Positions 34,576 to 43,582 of a stretch of DNA of 64,000 nucleotides are shown piece by piece. A program made the translations under genes and the position numbers. The DNA lies in assembly GCF_019039035.1 (NCBI RefSeq), contig NZ_JAHNZT010000005.1, forward strand, positions 310,001-374,000. The letters run 5' to 3'. Below the pieces are notes generated by a model. That model did not search any database. It saw only the letters and a list, made by a program, of their open reading frames with translations, and was not told where the DNA came from. Source of the DNA: Citreicoccus inhibens. Its GTDB lineage: Bacteria > Myxococcota > Myxococcia > Myxococcales > Myxococcaceae. Position 1 is the stretch's first letter. Every line of letters starts with the position of its first letter.

Positions 34576-35985
34576 CTACTCGGTGGCGGCGCCCGCGGAG
34601 GGCCCGCGCGCCGAGCCGCCGCCTCCCAGGCGCACCGACTTGGCGTTCATGAACTCGCGCAGCCCCAGCGTGGCCAGCTCGCGCCCGTGGCCCGAGTGCT
34701 TGACGCCGCCGAAGGGCAGGCGGGGATCCGAGGCCACCATCTCGTTGACGAACACCTGGCCCGCTTCAATGCCGTCGATGAACTGCTGCTGCTCCTGCGC
34801 GTTGCGCGTCCACACGCTGGCGCCCAGGCCGAAGGGGGTCGCGTTGGCGAGCTGGAGGGCGTGGTCGATGTCTCTTGCGCGCAGCAGCGTGGCCACCGGG
34901 CCGAACAGCTCCTCGCGGAACGCGGGCGACGTCGGCGGGGGATCCGCCAGGACCGTGGGCGGGTAGAAGTATCCGGGGCGCTCCAGCGGCGCGCCGCCGA
35001 GCAGCAGCCGCGCGCCGGCCTTCACGCTCGCGTCCACCTGCGCGCGCAGCCCTTCGAGGATGGAGAGCGTGGCCAGCGGCCCCACCTCCACCTTTGGATC
35101 CGTCGGGTCACCCACCACCACGCGGGCCATGCGCTCCAGGAAGCGGCGCTCGAACTCGGGGGCGATCGACTCGGCGATGATGAAGCGCTTGGCCGCGATG
35201 CAGGACTGGCCGTTGTTGATGAGGCGCGCGGTGACGGCGGTCTCCACGGCGCGGTCCAGGTCCGCGCTCGGCATGACGATGAACGGGTCGCTTCCGCCCA
35301 GCTCCAGCACGACCTTCTTGAGGGCTCGGCCCGCGGTGCCGCCCACGGAGCGGCCCGCGCGCTCGCTGCCGGTGAGCGTGACGGCCGCCACGCGTGGGTC
35401 CTCGATGATGCCGGCGACCTGGGGCACCTCCACGCGCAGCACCTGGAACGCGCCGCGCGGGAAGCCCGCCTCGTGGAACAGCTCCTCCAGCGCCTGCGCG
35501 CACTGGGGCACGCTGTCCGCGTGCTTGAGCAGCGCCACGTTGCCCACCATGAGCGCGGGCGCGGCGAAGCGCACCACCTGCCAGAAGGGGAAGTTCCACG
35601 GCATCACGGCCAGCACGGCGCCCAGCGGCTGGTAGTGGATGAAGGCCTGTCCGCTCCCCATGTCGATGGGCTCGTCGCGCAGCAGGGCCTCGCCGCGCGC
35701 CACGTAGTAGCGACAGGCGGTGGCGCACTTGCGAGCCTCCGCGCGGGCGGACTCCAGCGGCTTGCCCATCTCCAGCGTCATGATGCGGCCGTAGCGGTCC
35801 GCGTTCTCTTCCAGCAGCTCCGCGGCGCGCTGGAGCCAGCTCGCGCGCTCGACCACGGAGGTGCGCCGGTAGGAGGGGAACGTCTCCGCCGCGAGCCGCA
35901 GGCGCTGCTCGACCTCGGCGTCCGTGTGGGGGGCGAAGGTGCGCAACGTCTGGCCCGTCGTCGGGTCGATGGTGGCGATGGCCAT
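34576..35985 (-). CDS. Aldehyde dehydrogenase, succinate-semialdehyde type (Sad/YneI-like)
   Basis: ATG at 35985 gives 469 residues, close to E. coli Sad (462). The NAD(P) and catalytic elements are intact: PWNFPFWQ, LTGSERAG, general base Glu228 in VLELGG, nucleophile Cys262 in NNGQSCIAAKR, and EELFGPVA near 375. The N-terminus MAIATIDPTTGQTLRTF and GSDPFIV are typical of the YneI subgroup, which oxidises succinate semialdehyde to succinate in GABA or putrescine breakdown. The reading frame continues far upstream of 35985 without coding character. It is divergent from the FHA-sigma-54 regulator; an inverted repeat (36031-36047) lies between. Confidence 0.9.
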   Translation of the reverse strand: MAIATIDPTTGQTLRTFAPHTDAEVEQRLRLAAETFPSYRRTSVVERASWLQRAAELLEENADRYGRIMTLEMGKPLESARAEARKCATACRYYVARGEALLRDEPIDMGSGQAFIHYQPLGAVLAVMPWNFPFWQVVRFAAPALMVGNVALLKHADSVPQCAQALEELFHEAGFPRGAFQVLRVEVPQVAGIIEDPRVAAVTLTGSERAGRSVGGTAGRALKKVVLELGGSDPFIVMPSADLDRAVETAVTARLINNGQSCIAAKRFIIAESIAPEFERRFLERMARVVVGDPTDPKVEVGPLATLSILEGLRAQVDASVKAGARLLLGGAPLERPGYFYPPTVLADPPPTSPAFREELFGPVATLLRARDIDHALQLANATPFGLGASVWTRNAQEQQQFIDGIEAGQVFVNEMVASDPRLPFGGVKHSGHGRELATLGLREFMNAKSVRLGGGGSARGPSAGAATE

Positions 35986-36030
35986 GGGGGCGTCCTCGGG
36001 CTCGGGAAAGGGGGGAGCCGGGTGATAGCA

Positions 36031-36047
36031 GTCTCGCGGGGCGAGAC
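36031..36047. promoter_or_regulatory. Inverted repeat GTCTCG-5-CGAGAC in a divergent promoter region
   Basis: A perfect 6-base inverted repeat 46 bases from the dehydrogenase start and 77 bases from the FHA regulator start. Candidate operator; short enough to arise by chance. Confidence 0.3.
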
Positions 36048-36123
36048 AACGCCGCGCGAGGCCGGAAGTCCAGGCGCGCACGCCTCGCCCCAGAGGTGTC
36101 ACATCTTCTATACGTGGGGCGGC

Positions 36124-37848
36124 ATGTCCCTGGTCCTCATCCTGCCTGACGGCCGCCGTCGCCCTCTGGACAAGTCGGTGCTCTCGGTGGGCTCCGATGC
36201 CGCGTGCGACGTGGTGCTCGACGCGGCGGGGGTGAAGCCCAGTCACGCGCTGCTGTTCCGCGAGGCGCGCGGCTGGAGCGTGTCGCCCGCGGGCAAGGGC
36301 TGCGAGGTGAAGGTGCGAGGCCGCCGCGTGGACGTGGCGCAACTCGCGGCCGGAGACAGCTTCACGGTGGGCCCGGTGACCGTGGCGCTGGCCGAGGCCG
36401 CGCCCGTCACGCAGGGCACGCCGGTCCGCTCGCGCGCTCGGCCCGTGGAGGTGATGGCGGGGTTCGCGTCGCTGCTGCTGGCTCGCCGTCCGGCGGGGGA
36501 GTTGCTCGACGCGGTGATGCGCGGGCTGGTGGAGGCGGTGGGCGCGGACGTCGCGTTCCTGGTGGTCCCCGAGGGGCGCGAGCGCCGCGTGCTGTGCGCC
36601 ACGGGGCCCGTGCCGGAGGCCGCCGTGGCGGACAGCCTGGTGGACCGGGTGCTGGCGTCCGGGGCGCCCGTGCGGGTGGCGGACATCGCGGCGGACGCGG
36701 CGTTGGCCGGAGCCCCGAGCGTGGTGGCGCTGCGGTTGGTGTCCGCGCTGGTGCTGCCCTTGCGCGCCGAGTCCGCGCCTCAGGCCGTGGTGTACCTGGG
36801 GCGGTGCGTGGGCGCCCCCGCGTTCACGGCCGAGGAGCTGGAGGAGGCGCTCGCGGTGTCCTCGCTGGCGGCGCTGCTCCTGGCCACCTCGCGCGAGCTG
36901 ACCGAGCTGCGGGCGCAGGTGGAGGGCCTCACCCGGCGCATCGCGGCGGCCACCTTCGAGGGCCTCATCGGCGAGTCCCCCGCCATGCGCGCGCTGTACC
37001 GGCAGGTGGAGCGGCTGGGGCCCACGTCGCTGCACGTGCTCATCCAGGGCGAGACGGGCACGGGCAAGGAGTTGGTCGCGCGGGCGCTGCATCGGCACAG
37101 CGGGCGGCGCGGGCGGCTGGTGGCGGTCAACTGCGCGGCGCTCCCGGAGACGCTCATCGAGCGCGAGCTGTTCGGCCACGCGCGCGGCGCCTTCTCGGGG
37201 GCGGGCGCGGACCGCGCGGGGCTGGTGGAGGCGGCGGATGGCGGCACGCTCTTCCTGGATGAAATCGGGGACATGCCATGGGCGCTCCAGTCGCGGCTCT
37301 TGCGCGTGGTGCAGGAGCGCGAGGTGACGCGGCTGGGGGAGCACAAGCCGAGGCCCGTGGACATGCGCGTGGTGTCCGCCACGCACGCGCCCCTGAAGGC
37401 CGCGGTGGAGCGAGGCACCTTCCGCGCGGACCTCCTCTTCCGCCTGGAGGAAGTCCGCGTGGACGTGCCGCCCCTGCGCGAGCGCGGCGAGGACGTGTTG
37501 CTGCTCGCGCACCACGTGCTGAGCCAGGAGGGGCGCAAGGCGCGGGGCTTCACGCAGAAGGCCACCGAGGCGCTGCGGGGCCACCCCTTCCCGGGCAACG
37601 TGCGCGAGCTCATCTCGCGGGTGCGGCGCGCCGCGGTGCTCGCCTCGGGGGAGCTGTTGGGGCCCGAGGACCTGGAGCTGGGCGCGGATGGCTCGCCCAT
37701 GGTTCCGCTGGAGGACGCGCGCGACGCCTTCGTGCAGCGCTACGTGCGCGAGGCCATCGCGCGCAGCGGGGGCAGCAAGAAGGACGCGGCGGCGGCGCTG
37801 GGCATCGGCCTGCGCTCGCTGTTCCGCTACCTGGGTGAGGGGGACTGA
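36124..37848 (+). CDS. FHA-GAF sigma-54-dependent activator
   Basis: ATG at 36124 follows GTGGGGCGG (574 residues). Residues about 3-100 are an FHA domain (LSVGSDAACDVVLDAAGVKPSHALLF), which binds phosphothreonine. Residues about 115-265 are GAF-like. The AAA+ part has GETGTGKE, GAFSGA, and [11 protein letters not shown]. The C-terminus has a Fis helix-turn-helix (SGGSKKDAAAALGIGLRSLFRYL). FHA-type enhancer-binding proteins are typical of myxobacteria and are thought to receive signals from Ser/Thr kinases; a Hanks kinase lies about 2 kb downstream. The longer upstream frame is not coding. A terminator-like hairpin follows at 37877. Confidence 0.92.
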   Translation: MSLVLILPDGRRRPLDKSVLSVGSDAACDVVLDAAGVKPSHALLFREARGWSVSPAGKGCEVKVRGRRVDVAQLAAGDSFTVGPVTVALAEAAPVTQGTPVRSRARPVEVMAGFASLLLARRPAGELLDAVMRGLVEAVGADVAFLVVPEGRERRVLCATGPVPEAAVADSLVDRVLASGAPVRVADIAADAALAGAPSVVALRLVSALVLPLRAESAPQAVVYLGRCVGAPAFTAEELEEALAVSSLAALLLATSRELTELRAQVEGLTRRIAAATFEGLIGESPAMRALYRQVERLGPTSLHVLIQGETGTGKELVARALHRHSGRRGRLVAVNCAALPETLIERELFGHARGAFSGAGADRAGLVEAADGGTLFLDEIGDMPWALQSRLLRVVQEREVTRLGEHKPRPVDMRVVSATHAPLKAAVERGTFRADLLFRLEEVRVDVPPLRERGEDVLLLAHHVLSQEGRKARGFTQKATEALRGHPFPGNVRELISRVRRAAVLASGELLGPEDLELGADGSPMVPLEDARDAFVQRYVREAIARSGGSKKDAAAALGIGLRSLFRYLGEGD

Positions 37849-37876
37849 CACGCCGCCCACAGGGAGCGCGCTCGCG

Positions 37877-37897
37877 CGTGCCAACCCTGGCACGTTT
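37877..37897 (+). terminator. Hairpin with T-tract after the FHA-sigma-54 gene
   Basis: CGTGCCA-ACCC-TGGCACG followed by TTT, 28 bases after the stop codon. A 7-base perfect stem and short T-run fit an intrinsic terminator. Confidence 0.6.
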
Positions 37898-38066
37898 CCT
37901 CCGAGCCCCAGCGCCCGAAGCGCGCGTCCGCCCGCGTAACTCCGCGATATCGCACGCGGCCCAGCCGTGAGCGGCGGTGGGCACGCGGGTTGCGAAGGGG
38001 GTGCCCCGGTATGCGACGGCATCGCGCCGGACGCATCACGAACGATTCCTCAAGGAGAGTCCGGTC

Positions 38067-38813
38067 ATGAAGCACATGGTGGTGAGCCTGTTCCTGGCGT
38101 TGGCGGTCGTGGGTTGCGGGGACAGCTCCGAAGGTGGAGGCAAGGGCGGTGGTGGGGGAGAAAAGGACAACCCCTCGCAGCAGGGCGGCGGGCTGTGCAG
38201 CGCGACCAACGCGTGCCCCGCCGGCCAGTTCTGTTTCAACGGCATTTGCGCCATTGGCTGTCAGTCCAACGCCAACTGCGCGGCGGACCAGTACTGCGAC
38301 ACGTCGGATGGGGGCGGCGTGTCCTACTGCAAGAACAAGGTGGTGCCGACGTGCACCTCTGACAGCCAGTGCCAGTCCAACCAGTTCTGCTTTGAGGGCC
38401 TGTGCAGCCTGAAGCCGCCCGAGGCCCCCGCCGCGTGCACCGTGGACACGAACACGTTCAACGACGGGTGTGACAAGTACTCCGTCTGCACGGACCCGGA
38501 CGACGAGGGCTCCAAGAAGCCCTACTGCGCCACCTTCCCGGCGTGCCCCGCGGACGGCGTGTGCCCCACGGGCCTGTCCGGCTCGGTGTGCAACGATGGC
38601 TTCATCCCCGCGAAGGGCCGCTTCTGCATGCCGGGCGTCTGCAAGACGGACTCGAACTGCCCCGCCAAGTGGAGCTGCGTGAAGTTCGCGGCGAATCAGG
38701 TGCTGGGCATGTGCAGCATGGGCTCGACGGGCTTCCCGTGCATGAACAACGACCAGTGCCTCAGCAAGCAGTGCATGCAGGGCATGCCGAACATGCCCGG
38801 CGTGTGCATGTAA
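38067..38813 (+). CDS. Cys-rich lipoprotein
   Basis: ATG at 38067 follows AAGGAGAG. The signal peptide ends in a VVGC lipobox, then a Gly/Ser-rich spacer. The mature 230 residues hold repeated units of the form C-x(3)-NxC-x(4)-FCFxGxC (CPAGQFCFNGIC, CQSNQFCFEGLC, CPAKWSC), about 28 cysteines in total, so a disulfide-rich extracellular knot like EGF or Dickkopf-type modules is likely. Myxobacterial genomes carry many such proteins; the ligand is unknown. It is followed by a related Cys-rich lipoprotein gene and a Ser/Thr kinase operon on the same strand. Confidence 0.8.
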   Translation: MKHMVVSLFLALAVVGCGDSSEGGGKGGGGGEKDNPSQQGGGLCSATNACPAGQFCFNGICAIGCQSNANCAADQYCDTSDGGGVSYCKNKVVPTCTSDSQCQSNQFCFEGLCSLKPPEAPAACTVDTNTFNDGCDKYSVCTDPDDEGSKKPYCATFPACPADGVCPTGLSGSVCNDGFIPAKGRFCMPGVCKTDSNCPAKWSCVKFAANQVLGMCSMGSTGFPCMNNDQCLSKQCMQGMPNMPGVCM

Positions 38814-38906
38814 CGCGCGCTCACCGCGACGCGTGAGGGGGAGGGCGGTCTCGTGTCACGAGGCTGCCCTTCCTCGTCTGCCCGCGTAGAGTCGGTCCCT
38901 GCTCCA

Positions 38907-39824
38907 ATGCCTCGTCTCGCTCTGCTCCTCGTCCTGGCCCCCGCGCTGCTCCTGGCGGTGGGCTGTCCGCTCGACATCCGCGTCCGCTGCGACGATGACG
39001 CTCCCTGCTCGGAAGGGGAGGCGTGCGTGGCGGGGGGCTGCGTGGCGGTGCGCGACGCGCGCGTGGGCGCCGCGTGCGGCGTGGATGCGGACTGTGGCGC
39101 GGGCATGGACTGTGGCGGGGGATTCCCGGGTGGCTATTGCCTGATGCGCTGCTCGGCGGCGCAGGGGTGCCCGGAGGGGAGCGTGTGCGCGCTGGATCTG
39201 GGGCAGTGCTTGCGCGCATGTGGCTCGGATTGCACGCGCGCGGGCTATGCGTGCGGGCAGGTGCCCAATCGCACCGGTCCGCTGTTCGCGTGTCTGCCTT
39301 CGGTCCGGACGGATGGCGGGACTGGGAGCGACGGGGGCACGAAGCCGGACGGGGGACCGGCGACCGATGGCGGCACGGAGGTCGATGGAGGCCAGGGGGA
39401 CAGCTGCACCACGGACTTCACGTGCCCGCTGGATGAGCGCTGCGGCCTGCACGGCTTCTGCGAGCCCGGGAAGCGCATTGGCGGACACTGCACGGACACG
39501 TTCACGTGCCCGGTCAACGTGTTCTGCAACTCCGAGCGGGAGCGGTGCGAGCAGACCTGCAATCCGAATGCGTCCACGTGCGCGGCGGGGTACCGGTGCG
39601 CGGCGGACGGGGTCTGCGTGGAGAGCTGCATGGAGGCCCCGGAGACGCTGGGGCTGACATGCGAAAGCTCGCTGGACTGCGCGCGGTGTGGGGCGTGCTT
39701 GCCGTCTGGGGAGGCGGGGGGCGTCTTGCGGTGCCGGCAGCGGTGCGCGCTGGACCGGGACTGTCCGGGAGGGGCGCTGGGGGCCTGTGAGGTGGTGGGG
39801 ACCACCAAGGCCTGCAAGCCGTAG
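38907..39824 (+). CDS. Cys-rich lipoprotein with Asp-Gly linker
   Basis: ATG at 38907 starts MPRLALLL and ends the signal at LAVGC. Two Cys-rich regions (about 35-135 and 185-305) are joined by a linker of TDGGTGSDGG-type repeats (about 150-185). Motifs include CSEGEACVAGGCV, CGVDADCGAGMDCGGG, CPLDERCGLHGFC and CPVNVFCNSERERC, like the preceding protein. It is probably an outer-membrane or extracellular disulfide-rich protein. The frame runs upstream to 38853, but that part has no signal. It lies 48 bases before the kinase gene. Confidence 0.8.
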   Translation: MPRLALLLVLAPALLLAVGCPLDIRVRCDDDAPCSEGEACVAGGCVAVRDARVGAACGVDADCGAGMDCGGGFPGGYCLMRCSAAQGCPEGSVCALDLGQCLRACGSDCTRAGYACGQVPNRTGPLFACLPSVRTDGGTGSDGGTKPDGGPATDGGTEVDGGQGDSCTTDFTCPLDERCGLHGFCEPGKRIGGHCTDTFTCPVNVFCNSERERCEQTCNPNASTCAAGYRCAADGVCVESCMEAPETLGLTCESSLDCARCGACLPSGEAGGVLRCRQRCALDRDCPGGALGACEVVGTTKACKP

Positions 39825-39872
39825 CCGTCCCGGGTTGCCTGACGGGGGGCGCTCCCGGAGAATGGCGCCGCG

Positions 39873-41945
39873 ATGACGGGTGAAGTGCTGGCGGGCCGCT
39901 ACCGCCTGGAGCGTGAGCTGGGCCGGGGCGGCATGGCGACGGTGTATCTGGCCACCGACCTGCGCCTGTCGCGACCGGTGGCCGTCAAGCGGATGCATTC
40001 TGGCGGGGACGGGCGGCGAGCGGAGCGCTTCCGTCGCGAGGCGGAGCTGGTGGCCTCGCTCAAGCACCCCAACGTCCTGGAGGTCCACGACTACGGCGAG
40101 GACGCGGCGCAAGGCCCGTACCTCGTCTGTGAGTGGGTGCAGGGTCAGCACCTGCGAGCCCTGGCCGAGTCCCTGGCGCCGGTCCCGGTGGAGGCCGCGC
40201 TGGTGTTGGCCTGGGAGCTGGCACGGGCGCTGGGGGCAGCGCACGCGCGGGACATCGTCCACCGGGATGTGAAGCCGGAGAACGTGCTGGTGGCGGACGG
40301 TGGGCCGCTGAAGCTGGCGGACTTCGGCATCGCCGCGCTGGCGGACCAGGAGCGGCTGACCAGCACGGGAGGGATTACCGGCTCGCTGCCGTACATGGCG
40401 CCGGAGCGCATCGACACGGGCGCGTTCTCGCCGGCCTCGGATGTGTATGCGGTGGGCGTCATCCTGTTCGAGCTGTGCGCGGGGACGCTTCCGCACGCGG
40501 GGCAGGGCACGGCCCAGCTCGTGGCGGCGGTGATGACGAAGGACGCGCCGTCGCTCGCGGACGTCGCGCCGGGGACGCCCGCGCCCGTGGTGGAGCTGGT
40601 GGCGAGGTGTCTGGCGCGCGATGCGCGCGAGCGCCCGGTGGGTGGAGACGCGTTGGCGGAGGCGCTGGCGGAGCTCCTCGCCCGTCAGGTGGGCCCGCCG
40701 GCGGAGATGTCCCGGTCGTTCTTCCTGGCGCCGGCCCAGCGCTCCGAGGCGTGGCGGTCCGCGCGCTTCGCGTCCCTGTTGGTGGAGGGCCGCGCGCTCC
40801 TGGACCGAGGAGAAGGCGCGAAGGCCGCCAGGGTGCTCAACGCGGCGATGGCCCTGCGCCCTGGTTCGCCGGAGGTGGTGTCCCTGCTGCGAGGACGGCG
40901 AGGGCCGAGCCGCGCGTGGGGGCCGTGGAAGGGCGTGGCGCTGGGCGCGGGCGTGTGCGTGGCGGGAGTGGGCGGGTGGCTGGTCGCGTCGTCGGCTCAT
41001 GACGCGGCACTGAATGTCTCGGCCCCCGCGTCGTCCGGACGCGACATGGCATCCACCGAGGCAGCCCGTCACCCCACGTCGAAGCGTGGTTCGCTCGCTC
41101 CGCCAGTCCCAGGGGGCGATGGGGCGGCAGGGACCACGGCTCCGAGTGGCGGCGTGAATGGGACCGGGCCGCTCGCCGCGGCGGGCTCCTCTCCCGTGAC
41201 ACCCGCGAACTCCGTGCAGACGGGTGCGCGCGATGTTCGAGGTCCGCCTCCGACCGAACGTGTTCCGAGTGGGCGGGGCGCTGTCCCTGAGTCCAAGTCA
41301 TCCGTGGGGACAGTGGCTGTCGGCGGCGTGCCCGCTGCTGGGAGCGTGGTGGGCTCGCGAGCGCAGACTGAAACAGCCGCGCCTGTCCAACTGGCTTCAG
41401 GCCCCGCGGGAGTTCAGCCCGCGAGCGGCAGCGTCGCGGTTCACGCGACCGCCCACGATGCGGCGCCTGCGAACCCCGCCCCGGAGCGCTCGTCACCCTC
41501 CGAAGCGCCGACCTCCGAGGCCGCCCGAGCCACCTTGCGAGTGACGACGCGCCCCTGGGCCGAAGTCTTCGTGGAAGGTCAAAGCCGAGGCTACACGCCC
41601 CGCGTTCGAGAGCTGTCGTTGCCTCCAGGCACGCATCATCTCCGGTTCGTGAATCCGCTCTGTGACGCGGTGGAGGTCTCGGTCACGCTCGGCGCGGGCG
41701 AGACGGTCGCGCGAGAAGTGGTGCTGCCGGTGCGCAAGGCGGAAGTGCTCGTGAAGGCTCGCCCGGGCGCGCGCGTGTTCGTGGACGGCGAGGAGGTGGG
41801 GACCGCGCCCCTGCCCGCGCCGCTCCGAGTCGAACACGGCCGTCACCTCATCACGGCTCGCAGTGCGGGAGAGGCCCCGGTGCAGCGCGAGGTGGAGGGC
41901 GTGGCGGGGCAGCGCACCGAGGTGGTGTTGGAGGGGGCGCCATGA
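39873..41945 (+). CDS. Hanks-type Ser/Thr protein kinase with C-terminal PEGA repeats
   Basis: A 690-residue transmembrane kinase. The kinase domain (about 8-270) has GRGGMATVYLA, the ATP-binding Lys in VAVKRM, catalytic HRDVKPEN and DFG, so it should be active. After a linker a membrane helix (about 350-375, GVALGAGVCVAGVGGWLVA) leads to a Pro/Ser/Gly-rich periplasmic region and two PEGA-type repeats at the end (RPWAEVFVEGQSRGYTPRV and RPGARVFVDGEEVGTAPLP). PEGA repeats are beta-strand units thought to bind surface structures. It shares an ATGA overlap with the next gene, which is probably its partner. The Cys-rich lipoprotein upstream might be a ligand, but this is only inference. Confidence 0.92.
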   Translation: MTGEVLAGRYRLERELGRGGMATVYLATDLRLSRPVAVKRMHSGGDGRRAERFRREAELVASLKHPNVLEVHDYGEDAAQGPYLVCEWVQGQHLRALAESLAPVPVEAALVLAWELARALGAAHARDIVHRDVKPENVLVADGGPLKLADFGIAALADQERLTSTGGITGSLPYMAPERIDTGAFSPASDVYAVGVILFELCAGTLPHAGQGTAQLVAAVMTKDAPSLADVAPGTPAPVVELVARCLARDARERPVGGDALAEALAELLARQVGPPAEMSRSFFLAPAQRSEAWRSARFASLLVEGRALLDRGEGAKAARVLNAAMALRPGSPEVVSLLRGRRGPSRAWGPWKGVALGAGVCVAGVGGWLVASSAHDAALNVSAPASSGRDMASTEAARHPTSKRGSLAPPVPGGDGAAGTTAPSGGVNGTGPLAAAGSSPVTPANSVQTGARDVRGPPPTERVPSGRGAVPESKSSVGTVAVGGVPAAGSVVGSRAQTETAAPVQLASGPAGVQPASGSVAVHATAHDAAPANPAPERSSPSEAPTSEAARATLRVTTRPWAEVFVEGQSRGYTPRVRELSLPPGTHHLRFVNPLCDAVEVSVTLGAGETVAREVVLPVRKAEVLVKARPGARVFVDGEEVGTAPLPAPLRVEHGRHLITARSAGEAPVQREVEGVAGQRTEVVLEGAP

Positions 41946-42682
41946 TGGGGCTGCCCGTGGTGGCGGTGCTCCTGGCCGCGTCGGTGCTCGACCTGGCGCG
42001 AGCCGCCTACGAGTCCGGAGACCTCGCGCAGGCGCGCACGCAATTGGAGGCCCTGCTCTATCCCCTGAGCCTGGAGGGCGACGCGCTGGAGGCCGAGGCC
42101 CATCTGCTCCTGGCCGCCACCTATCACGCGCAAGAGGACCCGAGGCGCGCGGAGAACGAGGTGGTGCGCGGACTGGCGGCCGTGGAGGGGCCCGTGCGCT
42201 TGGATCCACTCCAGTACCCGCCCGACTTCATCGCCTTCGTCGAGCGTGTGCGGACCGCGCAGGCCGAGCGCATCGCGGCCCTCGCGGTGGAGCGCCGTCC
42301 TCGCCTCATCCCCGAGTCGCGCCCTGTCGCGAGCGCCGCGAATGGCGCCACGAGCCCGAAGGGCGTCACGCCCGCCGCGATGCCAGCCCCGTCGCGCGCG
42401 TGGTATCTGGCGCCGTTGGGCGTGGGGCACTTCCGACACGGGCGGCCCGCGGCGGGCACGGCCCTGGCGGTGACGCAGGGCGTGTGCCTGGCGGTGTCGG
42501 GAGCGTCATTGGGCACGGCGCTGGCGATGCGCGGGCCAGATGGTCGCTACAGCGCGGCGGAGGCATCCACGGCCCGCGCGCTCAACGTGGCCTGGGTCGC
42601 GGGGGCATACGCCTTCCTGGCCGCCTATGCCTACGGTGTCGTGGACGGGATGTTGCTGGAACCGTCGCCGCCCACGCCCTGA
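41942..42682 (+). CDS. Membrane protein with TPR-like N-terminus, kinase-coupled
   Basis: Starts at 41942 inside the kinase stop (ATGATG). The 246-residue product has a short signal-like start, a TPR-like helical region (about 15-105: AAYESGDLAQARTQLEALLY, AHLLLAATYHAQEDPRRAENEV) and, after a Pro/Ala linker, two hydrophobic helices (about 155-185 and 215-235). The phrase LAPLGVGHFRHGRPAAG followed by two helices occurs in small periplasmic/inner-membrane proteins that accompany PEGA kinases in myxobacteria. It likely transmits or receives the kinase signal. Function otherwise unknown. Confidence 0.75.
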   Translation: MMGLPVVAVLLAASVLDLARAAYESGDLAQARTQLEALLYPLSLEGDALEAEAHLLLAATYHAQEDPRRAENEVVRGLAAVEGPVRLDPLQYPPDFIAFVERVRTAQAERIAALAVERRPRLIPESRPVASAANGATSPKGVTPAAMPAPSRAWYLAPLGVGHFRHGRPAAGTALAVTQGVCLAVSGASLGTALAMRGPDGRYSAAEASTARALNVAWVAGAYAFLAAYAYGVVDGMLLEPSPPTP

Positions 42683-42685
42683 GCC

Positions 42686-42740
42686 TCACAGCTCGAATCG
42701 AATCAGGCGGGGCAGGGCGCCGAGCGCGTGCTCCGTGTCC
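42686..42740 (-). pseudogene. Possible remnant of a minus-strand gene end
   Basis: On the minus strand 42686-42740 reads RSDTEHALGALPRLIRFEL and a stop, with another TGA just upstream. The composition looks like the end of a real protein, but it is too short to identify and could be chance in GC-rich DNA. Confidence 0.2.
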
Positions 42741-42856
42741 GAGCGTCATGCGTGCGCCACGCCGCGCGGGCGTCAGGTGTCGGGCGCCGTGCGCCGCACA
42801 CCTCGCGCGCCGTTCCGATGGACAGACGGACCTCATGGGCGCCAGTGTCCGCGCGC

Positions 42857-43582
42857 ATGGAGCGGCGGCAGGGTGTGTCCGGTGGCAGCGAGGAGCGAGC
42901 GCGGCGCGGCGCGGGATGGGCGGGCGTCGTCGTCTGCGCGCTGGGCTTCCTGGCCATTGCGTCCGCGGTGTCACTGGGGGCGACGCAAGCGCTCGACGAG
43001 CGCGCGGTCCTGGCCTTGCGTCGCCCGGAGGATGTGGCGGTCCCTCGGGGGCCGCGAGGGCTGGCGGATGCCGCTCGCGATGTGACGTCCCTGGGCGGAG
43101 CGCCGGTCCTGATGCTCGTCACGGTGGGCGCGTGCGGCTTCCTGTGGAGCTCGCGGCGACGGCGCGATGCGGTGTGGCTGGGGGGCGGGGTGTTGTTGGG
43201 CTGGGGCCTCAACACCGTGTTCAAGTTCGCGGTGGGGCGAGCCCGTCCCTCCGTGGTGCCGCACCTCGCGGAGGTGAGGTCGTTCAGCTTCCCGAGCGGC
43301 CACGCGATGATGTCCGTCATCGTGTACCTGACGTTGGCCTGGGTCCTGCTGCCTCGCGCCGAGGACTCGCGTCCGCGCGCCTACCTCCACGGGGTGGCGC
43401 TCGGGCTGTGCCTGCTCATCGGCGTCACGCGCGTGTTCCTGGGCGTGCACTACCCATCGGACGTGTTGGGCGGGTGGCTGGCTGGATTCGCGTGGATGCT
43501 GGCGCTCAGGGCGTGGGCTGCTGGGCCTGCGCGGCGTCCATCGCATCCAGGGCCTGAACCCGCACGCGCTCCTCGGGGCTGA
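42857..43582 (+). CDS. PAP2-family membrane phosphatase
   Basis: The 241-residue version from ATG 42857 (MERRQGVSG) has five or six helices and the three family signatures in order: KFAVGRARP, PSGHAM, and TRVFLGVHYPSDVLGG with the nucleophile His. Such enzymes remove phosphate from phosphatidic acid, lipid pyrophosphates or undecaprenyl pyrophosphate in the membrane. The start is unsure (candidates at 42818, 42857 and 42875); the longer upstream part is basic and not conserved-looking. The last 77 bases overlap the 3' end of the lipase foldase gene on the other strand, and the final 25 residues are Pro/Arg/Ala-rich, so the true stop may be an extended frame. Confidence 0.85.
   Translation: MERRQGVSGGSEERARRGAGWAGVVVCALGFLAIASAVSLGATQALDERAVLALRRPEDVAVPRGPRGLADAARDVTSLGGAPVLMLVTVGACGFLWSSRRRRDAVWLGGGVLLGWGLNTVFKFAVGRARPSVVPHLAEVRSFSFPSGHAMMSVIVYLTLAWVLLPRAEDSRPRAYLHGVALGLCLLIGVTRVFLGVHYPSDVLGGWLAGFAWMLALRAWAAGPARRPSHPGPEPARAPRG

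Noticed and set aside
37944-37953. Palindrome GCGATATCGC before the Cys-rich lipoprotein
   Set aside because: A ten-base palindrome is short and lies far (114 bases) from the start; no second half-site was found.
42703-43320. A 205-residue minus-strand open frame across the PAP2 gene
   Set aside because: It is the antisense shadow of the PAP2 gene, rich in Arg/Thr/Ser with no coding motif.
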